Positions 11,390 to 18,667 of a stretch of DNA of 64,000 nt are shown here, piece after piece. The stretch's first letter is position 1, and each line of letters opens with the position of its first letter. Both the position numbers and the translations under genes were made by a program. Where the stretch lies: positions 1 to 64,000 of the forward strand of contig CAZBRO010000023.1 in assembly GCA_964494505.1 (NCBI GenBank), written 5' to 3'. The stretch is from CAIYRG01 sp964494505. Its GTDB lineage: Bacteria > Pseudomonadota > Alphaproteobacteria > Micropepsales > Micropepsaceae. The notes beneath the pieces were generated by a model that ran no database searches, was not told the DNA's origin, and worked only from the letters and a program-made list of their open reading frames with translations.

Positions 11390-11524
11390 ATGACGGAATT
11401 CAGGGCGGTCCATCCCACCGAAAGCCGCGACGTGGCTTCGGTAAGCGCCCGCATACTGACAGGGTTTGTGATTGCGTTTACGGGCATTCTGTCGCTCGGA
11501 GTGTATTTCGCGGCCGTTCAATAG
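11390..11524 (+). CDS. Small single-span membrane protein, 44 residues
   Basis: A short frame begins with ATG 8 bases after a GGAG site and encodes 44 residues. A polar N-terminus (about 1-22, with ESRD and one arginine before the membrane) is followed by one hydrophobic segment (about residues 23-42, from LTGFVIAFTG to VYFAAV). Its stop overlaps the 3' end of the convergent tsaD by 7 bases. I do not recognise a family. The good ribosome site, clean membrane segment and exact fit between two real genes support it; its small size keeps confidence moderate. Confidence 0.5.
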   Translation: MTEFRAVHPTESRDVASVSARILTGFVIAFTGILSLGVYFAAVQ

Positions 11525-12606
11525 CGGAAAAGCGCGTTCGGGCCGGTCTTGTCCAGGTCCTGCAAGGGCCAGCGGGCAAGGGGCGGGGTGTCGAGCGGGT
11601 CGATCAGACCTGACTGAAGCCTTTCCAGACCGGCCCATGCCACCATGGCGCCGTTGTCGGTGCAGAGCGCCGGCGGCGGCACAGCCAGGGAAAATCCTTC
11701 TTCCTGCGCAATGGCTTGCAGCCCAGACCGAATGGCGTAATTGGCTGCGACTCCTCCCGCGGCAACCAGCTTCAGTTCTCTGTTCTGATTTCCGAACTCC
11801 GTTCGGAAACGCCGCATGGCCGAACTCGTGCGGTCCATCAGCACGTCCACCACGGCAGCCTGGAATCCCGCCGCCAGATCGGCTCTATCGGTGGCGTTAA
11901 GCGGAGCCTGCTCCTTGGCCATCAGCCGCACGGACGTCTTCAGCCCGGAAAAGGAGAAATCCGCGCCTTCCCGCCCCTTCATGGGCCGCGGGAACTCGAA
12001 GCGCCGGGATGCGCCGTCGCGCGCCAGCGCCTCGATGGCCGGCCCGCCCGGATAGGGCAACCCCAGAAGCTTCGCCGTCTTGTCGAAGGCCTCCCCCACG
12101 GCATCGTCGATGGTCGCGCCATAGAGCCGGTAGCGGCCCACGCCTTCGGCCGCCATGAGCTGGCAATGGCCGCCCGACACCAGAAGCAGCAGAAACGGAA
12201 ACGCCGTCCCCAGCGCGAGCCGGGCCGAGAGCGCATGGGCTTCCAGATGATTGACGCCGATCAGCGGCTTCCCCGCCGCCAAGGCCAGCGCCTTGGCGGT
12301 GACCAGCCCGACCATGACGCCGCCGATCAGCCCCGGCCCCGCAGTGGCCGCCACGGCATCGACGTCGGCCAGCGCAAGCCCGGCTGCGCCGAGCGCGCGC
12401 GCGACGATTCCGTCGAGCATCTCCACATGGGCGCGAGCCGCGATTTCCGGCACCACGCCGCCGTAGGGCCGGTGCTCCTCGACCTGGCTGAACAGGACGT
12501 TGGAGAGGATCTCGCCGGGGCCGGGGGGAAGCCCGCGCACTACCGCGGCCGCGGTCTCGTCGCAGCTCGTTTCCACTCCTAAGACCGTTAAAGGCTTTGG
12601 CGGCAT
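11518..12606 (-). CDS. tsaD: tRNA N6-adenosine threonylcarbamoyltransferase TsaD
   Basis: TsaD transfers threonylcarbamoyl to A37 of ANN-decoding tRNAs together with TsaB and TsaE. The 362-residue product begins VLGVETSCDETAAAVV and contains the metal-binding HRPYGGVVPEIAARAHVE and NHLEAHALSAR motifs, plus the ATP-binding VSGGHCQL. All expected residues are present and the length is normal. It is divergent from hemC, a very common arrangement in alphaproteobacteria; only 28 bases separate the two start codons, so their promoters must overlap the coding ends. Confidence 0.97.
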   Translation of the reverse strand: MPPKPLTVLGVETSCDETAAAVVRGLPPGPGEILSNVLFSQVEEHRPYGGVVPEIAARAHVEMLDGIVARALGAAGLALADVDAVAATAGPGLIGGVMVGLVTAKALALAAGKPLIGVNHLEAHALSARLALGTAFPFLLLLVSGGHCQLMAAEGVGRYRLYGATIDDAVGEAFDKTAKLLGLPYPGGPAIEALARDGASRRFEFPRPMKGREGADFSFSGLKTSVRLMAKEQAPLNATDRADLAAGFQAAVVDVLMDRTSSAMRRFRTEFGNQNRELKLVAAGGVAANYAIRSGLQAIAQEEGFSLAVPPPALCTDNGAMVAWAGLERLQSGLIDPLDTPPLARWPLQDLDKTGPNALFRY

Positions 12607-12634
12607 GGTTTCGATCTATGCTAAGGGGCAGGCC

Positions 12635-13591
12635 ATGACCACCCCCATCCTCAGATTGGCCACACGTGGCTCGCCCCTCGCATTGGCGCAGGCCCATCTC
12701 GTCCGCGCGGCCTTGGCCGATACCCATGGCTGGGACGAAGCCGAATTGGACGAGCTCTGCCCGATTCTCACCTTCAAGACGACCGGCGACCGTATCCAGG
12801 ACCGGCCGCTGGTCGAGGCGGGCGGCAAAGGCCTTTTCGTCAAAGAGATCGAGGAAGCTCTTCTCAGCGAAGAGGCCGATATCGCGGTGCATTCCATGAA
12901 GGACATGCCGGCGGCGCAGCCCTCCGGATTGTCCATCGCCGCGGTGCTGCCGCGCGAGGACCCGCACGACATGTTCGTCGCACGCGACGGAGCCCCCTTC
13001 GACAAGCTGGCCGAGAACGCGCGGCTGGGAACGAGCTCGGTTCGGCGTCAGGCCCAGGCGCTGCGGCTCAGGCCCGACCTCAAAATCGTGTCGTTGCGCG
13101 GCAATGTCGAAACCAGGCTCTTGAAGCTCGCGCGCGGCGAGGCGGACGCGATTGTGCTGGCGTGCGCCGGTCTCTCAAGGCTCGGGCTTGCGCTCCCCGA
13201 CAGCGAAGTCCTGGACGGCTGGCTGCCGGCACTCTGCCAGGGCGCAGTCGGCATCGAAATCCGCAGCGGCGATGCCGCGACCGAGCGATACGTCGCGGCA
13301 ATCGATGATGCACCGACTCATCTTGCGGTGGCCTGCGAGCGGGGGTTCCTCGCCGCACTGGACGGTTCCTGCCGCACGCCGATTGCCGGGTTGGCCGAGG
13401 TCGAGAACGGCGCGCTGCGATTCCGGGGCGAGGTGCTGACCCAGGACGGGCGGAACTTCTGGACGGCTTCGCGCGATATCGTTGCGGACGAATCCGGAGC
13501 AGAACACGCCCGCGCTCAAGCCTATTCGGCCGGCCGCAGTGCCGCCGAGGACATTAAAGGCCAGGCCGGATCCAAACTCCCCCGGTTCTGA
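12635..13591 (+). CDS. hemC: Porphobilinogen deaminase (hydroxymethylbilane synthase)
   Basis: HemC joins four porphobilinogens into hydroxymethylbilane in tetrapyrrole synthesis. The 318-residue product starts with the family's RLATRGSPLALAQA and carries the dipyrromethane-anchoring cysteine C246 in GSCRTPIAG. I chose the ATG at 12635 because AGGGG lies just upstream and the longer frame upstream runs back into tsaD. The stop is 16 bases before hemD, and the genes form one rightward operon with the Mic60-like and HemY genes. Confidence 0.96.
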   Translation: MTTPILRLATRGSPLALAQAHLVRAALADTHGWDEAELDELCPILTFKTTGDRIQDRPLVEAGGKGLFVKEIEEALLSEEADIAVHSMKDMPAAQPSGLSIAAVLPREDPHDMFVARDGAPFDKLAENARLGTSSVRRQAQALRLRPDLKIVSLRGNVETRLLKLARGEADAIVLACAGLSRLGLALPDSEVLDGWLPALCQGAVGIEIRSGDAATERYVAAIDDAPTHLAVACERGFLAALDGSCRTPIAGLAEVENGALRFRGEVLTQDGRNFWTASRDIVADESGAEHARAQAYSAGRSAAEDIKGQAGSKLPRF

Positions 13592-13607
13592 GGCTGAAGC
13601 GATACCG

Positions 13608-14315
13608 ATGCGCCTTCTTGTGACCAGGCCACGCGAAGACGGGGAAGCGTTTGCGAAGCTGCTGGCGGCACGCGGCCATGAGGCGGTGGTGGCTCCCGTC
13701 ATGGAGGTGCAGTTCCTTGCCGGTCCGCCGGTGCCGCTCGAGGGTGTGCAGGCCGTGCTCGCGACCAGCGCCAATGGCGTGCGCGCGCTTTCGCTGCGCA
13801 CGGAGCGCCGCGATCTCACCGTCTATGCCGTGGGGCCGCAAACCGCCGAAGCCGCGCGCAAGGAAGGTTTCGCCTCCGTCGTCAGCGCCGGCGGCGATTC
13901 CGCAGCACTGGTGGAAGCAGTGGCGCTGAACGCCGATCCGGCAAACGGAATATTGCTGCATGCGGCGGGCGCGGAGACGGCGGGCCGCCTGCGCCAGGCG
14001 CTGCAGGCGCGCGGCTTCCGCGTCGAGAGCATCATCCTCTATGAGGCCCTGCCCGCGATGGCTTTGCCGCCCGAAGCCCAAGAGGCGCTGAGCGACGGCA
14101 CGCTCGACGGCGTTCTGCTGTTCTCACCCAGAAGCGCAAAGACCTTCGCCTCCCTGGCGAACCAGGCCGGTGTCGCGGAGGCTTGCGCAAGGCTGGTCGC
14201 CTATTGCATCAGCGCGGCGACGGCGGAGGCGCTGGCGCCGCTCGCCTTTGCGCGCGTGGCGGTTGCAGGCACACCCAATCAGGACGCGATCCTCGACCTC
14301 ATCCCCGCGCGGTAG
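13608..14315 (+). CDS. hemD: Uroporphyrinogen-III synthase
   Basis: HemD cyclises hydroxymethylbilane with inversion of ring D. The 235-residue protein starts MRLLVTRPREDGEAFA, the typical N-terminus of this poorly conserved family, and has the later VLLFSPRSAKTFASL segment common to the second lobe. The start at 13608 is preceded by a GAGG site and follows hemC by 16 bases. Sequence conservation in HemD is low, so operon position adds much to the call. Confidence 0.92.
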   Translation: MRLLVTRPREDGEAFAKLLAARGHEAVVAPVMEVQFLAGPPVPLEGVQAVLATSANGVRALSLRTERRDLTVYAVGPQTAEAARKEGFASVVSAGGDSAALVEAVALNADPANGILLHAAGAETAGRLRQALQARGFRVESIILYEALPAMALPPEAQEALSDGTLDGVLLFSPRSAKTFASLANQAGVAEACARLVAYCISAATAEALAPLAFARVAVAGTPNQDAILDLIPAR

Positions 14316-14344
14316 AACGCGCGGGTGTGGTAGCGTGAGCCGGC

Positions 14345-15265
14345 ATGAGCGAACCCCAAACCCCACCCCGCCCAATAGAGCCACCGACGGCAAGCGTCCG
14401 GTTGCGGCGGCGCCCATCGGCGTTTCTGATCCTCGCCATTCTTATTCTTCTTGCAGGCGCGGCTGGGCTCGGCTTCCAGCAGATCAAGACCGGCACAGAG
14501 CGCGACGCTGCCCGTGACATCGCCGGCTTGAGGAGCCAGGTTCAGGCGCTCGATGCGCGCGTCGCCGCACTGGAAAAGACCACCGGAGCCGATCTGGAAT
14601 CGCGCCTCGGCGCGATCGAGATGCAGCTTGCGGCCACTGAAGCGGAAATGTCGCGCGCGGCGGATCGCGACACGCTCGCCGGTTTGCAGGATCGCGTCGC
14701 GCGTCTGGAAACTGCGAGCCCCGGCGAGGCCATGAAGGTTGCCGCCGCAACGCTTGCGCGCGCGGGCCTCTCGCGCGCGGCGCAGGGCGACACCCCCTTC
14801 AAACCGGAATTGGAGGCGCTCAGGGCGGCCGCTCCGGACGATCCCGCGATTGCCGCGCTCCAGACCGTATCGGAGACCGGCGCTTCTACCCGCCCCGCGC
14901 TCGCGGCGCGCTTCCCCGACGCGGCGCGCGCGGCGCTGGAGGCCGAACGCACCGACGGTGCAAACGGGAATTGGCTCTCCGAGATCTGGGATCGCGCGAA
15001 GCGGCTCGTCAGCGTCCGCCGGATCGGCGCCGTGAACGGCATGACCAACGAGGACCGGCTTGCGCGGGCGCAGGCAGGCCTCGACCGCGGCGATTTCGCC
15101 GCTGCCGTGAGGGAGGCGGGCAGCGTCACCGGCGCGGCGGCGATGGCCCTCCAGCCATGGCTGAAGGACGCGGAAGCCCGCCTTGAAGTCGATCGCACGG
15201 TTGCGGACATGAACGCACGCATCGTGCAGGCGCTGGCGGCGCCTCTCTCCGCCGAGCGGCCCTGA
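14345..15265 (+). CDS. Mitofilin/Mic60-like inner membrane protein (COG4223)
   Basis: The 306-residue product has a short proline-rich cytosolic N-terminus, one membrane span (about residues 25-46), a long predicted coiled coil with heptad-like leucines and alanines (about 55-125), and a C-terminal mitofilin-like module with the RAKRLVSVRRIGAVNGM segment. This layout and the position between hemD and hemY match the alphaproteobacterial Mic60 homologs, related to the mitochondrial crista-junction protein. In alphaproteobacteria these shape intracytoplasmic membranes in some species; whether this organism makes such membranes is not shown. The stop shares one base with the next start (ATGA-type coupling). 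Confidence 0.85.
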   Translation: MSEPQTPPRPIEPPTASVRLRRRPSAFLILAILILLAGAAGLGFQQIKTGTERDAARDIAGLRSQVQALDARVAALEKTTGADLESRLGAIEMQLAATEAEMSRAADRDTLAGLQDRVARLETASPGEAMKVAAATLARAGLSRAAQGDTPFKPELEALRAAAPDDPAIAALQTVSETGASTRPALAARFPDAARAALEAERTDGANGNWLSEIWDRAKRLVSVRRIGAVNGMTNEDRLARAQAGLDRGDFAAAVREAGSVTGAAAMALQPWLKDAEARLEVDRTVADMNARIVQALAAPLSAERP

Positions 15266-15972
15266 TGTTCCGGCTGATCGTCATTCTCATCGTCGCGGGG
15301 CTGGCCGCACTTGCTGCCGTATGGCTCGCCGACCATGACGGCACTCTCACATTGACCATCACGGGCTATGAGATCCGCATGGCAGCAACGACAGGCGCGG
15401 TGCTGCTGCTCTTGCTGGTTGCGGCGGTTTACGTGGGGATCCGCCTGATCCTGCGGGGACCAGCAAGATTGAGCCGCTATTTCGCGGCGCGGCGCGCGAG
15501 GAACGCGTTTCACGAACTGTCCAAGGGTCTGATCGCGGCGGCGGCCGAAGATGCGCACGAAGCCGAACATGCAGAACACCATGTGGAACGGCTGCTCGGC
15601 GCGCAGCCGCTGGTGCTGCTGCTGAAGGCCGAGGCCGCGAGGCTTACGGGCGATGCAGCACGCGAAGAGGGGGTCTATAGGTCCATGCTGGAAAATCCCG
15701 AGACCGAGTTCCTAAGCGCCCGGCGCCTTTCCGCACTCGCCCTTGGCCGCGGCGAGCTGAATGAGGCGCTTGCGCTTGCCATCCGCGCCCATCGGCTGAA
15801 GCCGAAATCGGCCGTGGCCGCGGAATCCCTGTTCGACGTCCGCGTGAGGCGGGGGGAATGGGCGGAAGCCCGTGCGCTGCTCGACGAAGCGGTGAAATAT
15901 ATCGGCCCCGAAAGCGCCCGGCGCCGCGCCGCAATGTTGCCCGGCGCCGTCCTTGCAGAACCGGTCTCCTGA
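15265..15972 (+). CDS. HemY N-terminal domain protein, unusually short
   Basis: HemY-type proteins are membrane-anchored TPR proteins beside heme genes; their exact role is unclear. This one has two membrane spans (about residues 2-22 and 38-60), the GPARLSRYFAARRARNA linker and TPR-like helices from about residue 85. At 235 residues it is well below the 350-550 residues usual in this family, so the C-terminal TPR half is missing. No in-frame continuation or obvious single frameshift restores it before sucC at 16055. It is translationally coupled to the Mic60-like gene. Confidence 0.8.
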   Translation: MFRLIVILIVAGLAALAAVWLADHDGTLTLTITGYEIRMAATTGAVLLLLLVAAVYVGIRLILRGPARLSRYFAARRARNAFHELSKGLIAAAAEDAHEAEHAEHHVERLLGAQPLVLLLKAEAARLTGDAAREEGVYRSMLENPETEFLSARRLSALALGRGELNEALALAIRAHRLKPKSAVAAESLFDVRVRRGEWAEARALLDEAVKYIGPESARRRAAMLPGAVLAEPVS

Positions 15973-16054
15973 GCTATGCGGATGCTGGACAGGCTCGGCT
16001 ATTGCCGCTAACAGCCCGTTGTTAGGCTCGCTTCTCTGCAAGGCCCGAGGTTCC

Positions 16055-17221
16055 ATGAACATTCACGAATATCAGGCGAAAGAGGTGCTGCGCGCCTTCG
16101 GAGCACCGACGCCCAAAGGCCGCGCGGCCTTCACTGTCGAAGAGGCCGTGGCGGCGGCAAAAGAATTGGGCGGCCCGGTCTGGGTGGTGAAAGCGCAAAT
16201 CCATGCCGGCGGGCGCGGCAAGGGCGGCGGCGTCAAGGTCGTGCGCTCCGTCGAGGACGTGGAGCGCGAGGCCAGGCGCATGCTCGGCATGACTCTCGTC
16301 ACGCATCAGACGGGGCCGCACGGCCGCGTCGTGCGGCGGCTCTACATCGAGGACGGGTCGGCCATCGAGCGCGAGCTCTATCTCTCGGCATTGGTCGACC
16401 GCGAGACCTCGCGCATCGCCTTCATCGCATCCACCGAGGGCGGCATGGACATCGAAGAGGTGGCCAAGCACACGCCGGAAAAGATTCAGACATTCCGGAT
16501 CGACCCCGCCGCGGGATTGAGCGCGCATACCGGCCGCTCCATCTCCAACGCGCTGAAACTCGAAGGCGACCAGGGCAAGCAGGCAGGCCGCGTGATCGAA
16601 AGCCTCTACAACGCGTTCGTCGCCAAGGACATGAGCCTTCTTGAAATCAATCCGCTGGTGGTGACCAAAACCGGTGAGGTGATCTGCCTCGACGCCAAGG
16701 TCAATTTCGACGACAACGCGCTTTTCCGGCACAAGGACGTGCAGGCCTTGCGCGATCCCGACGAGGAAGACCCCTCCGAACGGGAGGCCGGCAAATACGA
16801 CCTCAATTACATCAAGCTCGACGGCTCCATCGGCTGCATGGTGAACGGCGCGGGGCTCGCCATGGCGACCATGGACATCATCAAGCTCTATGGCGAGGAG
16901 CCGGCGAATTTTCTGGATGTCGGCGGCGGCGCGTCCAAGGAGAAAGTGACCGCAGCCCTGAAGATCATTTTGTCCGACCCCAATGTGAAGGGGATTCTGG
17001 TCAACATTTTCGGCGGCATCATGCGCTGCGACATCATCGCGGACGGCATCGTGGCGGCGGCGCGGGAGGTTTCGCTCTCCGTGCCCGTGGTGGTGCGGCT
17101 CGAAGGCACCAATGTCGAGCAGGGCAAGGAGATCCTTTCCAAGTCCGGCCTTGCCATCATCTCCGCTAACGATCTCGCCGACGCCGCGCAGAAGATCGTC
17201 GCCGCGGTCAAGGGGCGCTGA
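16055..17221 (+). CDS. sucC: Succinyl-CoA synthetase (ADP-forming), beta subunit
   Basis: SucC with SucD converts succinyl-CoA to succinate, making ATP or GTP. The 388-residue product begins MNIHEYQAKEVLRAFG, the hallmark N-terminus, contains the ATP-grasp fold and ends with LVNIFGGIMRCDIIADGIV. I place the start at ATG 16055; the longer upstream frame would run back into hemY. Unusually, sucD does not follow directly: a 134-codon DUF559 gene lies between them. Confidence 0.97.
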   Translation: MNIHEYQAKEVLRAFGAPTPKGRAAFTVEEAVAAAKELGGPVWVVKAQIHAGGRGKGGGVKVVRSVEDVEREARRMLGMTLVTHQTGPHGRVVRRLYIEDGSAIERELYLSALVDRETSRIAFIASTEGGMDIEEVAKHTPEKIQTFRIDPAAGLSAHTGRSISNALKLEGDQGKQAGRVIESLYNAFVAKDMSLLEINPLVVTKTGEVICLDAKVNFDDNALFRHKDVQALRDPDEEDPSEREAGKYDLNYIKLDGSIGCMVNGAGLAMATMDIIKLYGEEPANFLDVGGGASKEKVTAALKIILSDPNVKGILVNIFGGIMRCDIIADGIVAAAREVSLSVPVVVRLEGTNVEQGKEILSKSGLAIISANDLADAAQKIVAAVKGR

Positions 17222-17227
17222 TCCGTC

Positions 17228-17632
17228 ATGAAGCGGTCCGATCACACCCGTGAAAAGGCCCAGCGCGGACGCGACACGCGCGACAGCCCGCACCGCGCGG
17301 AGCGCAAGCTGTGGGATTATCTGCGGCTGGCGCCGATCAACGGGTATTCCTTCGAGCGCCAGTACCGCGTGGGCCCGTATGTTCTGGATTTTTATTGTCC
17401 CGCGGCGAAGCTCGCCATCGAACTCTTCGCCATCCAGCACGCGAGCACTTCGGGCGGCGCACGCCAGACGGCGAGAACGCGCTACCTGAACAAGAAGCGC
17501 ATTGAAGTCCTTCGCATAGGCAATTCGGAACTGATGAACAATTTCGCCGGCGTTTGCGACGGCATCGGCCGCGCATTGCCGGAGTCTTCCACCCGGAGCG
17601 ATACGCACTCCGCCCTGCCCGTTTCCGGGTAG
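17228..17632 (+). CDS. DUF559 (Vsr-like endonuclease fold) protein with altered active site
   Basis: The 134-residue product resembles DUF559 proteins, small PD-(D/E)xK nuclease-fold proteins related to very-short-patch repair endonucleases. Recognisable parts are AERKLWDYLR, the FERQYRVGPYVLDFYCP strand and the late KKRIEVLRIGNSELMNNF. In typical members the core strand reads like IELDGxQH; here it is IELFAIQH (about residues 63-70), so the usual aspartate is replaced by phenylalanine and the protein may be inactive. It sits 6 bases after sucC and 24 before sucD, interrupting an otherwise conserved pair. Origin by insertion is an inference. Confidence 0.78.
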   Translation: MKRSDHTREKAQRGRDTRDSPHRAERKLWDYLRLAPINGYSFERQYRVGPYVLDFYCPAAKLAIELFAIQHASTSGGARQTARTRYLNKKRIEVLRIGNSELMNNFAGVCDGIGRALPESSTRSDTHSALPVSG

Positions 17633-17656
17633 GCCGAACGATCGAGCGCAAAGCCA

Positions 17657-18535
17657 ATGTCCATCCTTGTCGACAAGAACACACGCGTCATCTGCCAGGG
17701 TTTCACCGGCGCCCAAGGCACGTTCCATTCGGAGCAGGCCATCGCCTATGGCACCAAGATGGTCGGCGGCGTCTCGCCCGGCAAAGGCGGCCGCACGCAT
17801 TTGGGCCTCCCCGTTTTCGAGACCGTGCGCGATGCGAAGGAAAAAACCGGCGCCACCGCGAGCGCGATCTATGTGCCCCCGCCCTTCGCGGCGGACGCGA
17901 TCCTGGAAGCCATCGATGCCGAGGTCGAATTGATCGTCTGCATCACCGAAGGCATTCCGGTGCTCGACATGGTGCGCGTGAAGCGTGCGCTCTGCGGCTC
18001 GCGCTCACGGCTGATCGGACCCAATTGCCCCGGCGTCATCACGCCCGGCGAATGCAAGATCGGCATCATGCCCGGCCACATCCACCGGCGCGGATCGGTC
18101 GGGATCGTGTCGCGCTCGGGCACGCTGACCTATGAGGCGGTGGCCCAGACGACGGCGGTGGGGCTCGGGCAGACGACTTGTGTCGGCATCGGCGGCGATC
18201 CGGTGAAGGGCACCGAGCACATCGACGTGCTGGAGATGCTGCTTGCCGATCCGGAAACCCAGTCCATCATCATGATCGGCGAAATCGGCGGCTCAGCCGA
18301 AGAAGACGCGGCCGACTTCGTCAAGCATTCCAAGATCAAGAAACCCATGGTCGGCTTCATCGCGGGCGTCACCGCGCCGGCGGGCCGCCGCATGGGCCAT
18401 GCCGGCGCCATCATCTCCGGCGGCAAGGGCGGCGCGGGTTCCAAGATCGAGGCCATGCAGTCGGCCGGCATTAGGGTCTCGCCCAACCCCGCCGCTTTGG
18501 GCACAACGCTGAAGGAACTGCTTCAGGTTTCCTAA
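17657..18535 (+). CDS. sucD: Succinyl-CoA synthetase, alpha subunit
   Basis: The 292-residue subunit begins MSILVDKNTRVICQGFTG and has the CoA-binding Rossmann domain and the phospho-histidine H248 in MGHAGAIISGGKG. Its length is normal. It pairs with sucC despite the intervening DUF559 gene, and 132 bases separate it from sucA. Confidence 0.97.
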   Translation: MSILVDKNTRVICQGFTGAQGTFHSEQAIAYGTKMVGGVSPGKGGRTHLGLPVFETVRDAKEKTGATASAIYVPPPFAADAILEAIDAEVELIVCITEGIPVLDMVRVKRALCGSRSRLIGPNCPGVITPGECKIGIMPGHIHRRGSVGIVSRSGTLTYEAVAQTTAVGLGQTTCVGIGGDPVKGTEHIDVLEMLLADPETQSIIMIGEIGGSAEEDAADFVKHSKIKKPMVGFIAGVTAPAGRRMGHAGAIISGGKGGAGSKIEAMQSAGIRVSPNPAALGTTLKELLQVS

Positions 18536-18667
18536 ATTTCGCCATGCAATGTTGAGCAAAGTGCGTTAGGCCTTGACGGGGCTGGCGCGTTTCGTGAATC
18601 GCGTCTCTTGAGGCGGCGGAACCGGTCATGCCGGCGCTCTACCGCAGAAACCAACCAAGCAACTGAG

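Noticed and set aside
15973..16054. Frameshift that would restore a full-length HemY
   Set aside because: Neither alternative frame after the stop gives HemY-like sequence, and the space before sucC is only 82 bases.
16022..17800. A 592-codon minus-strand frame across sucC, DUF559 and the start of sucD
   Set aside because: Antisense of three real genes, without ribosome site or recognisable domains.
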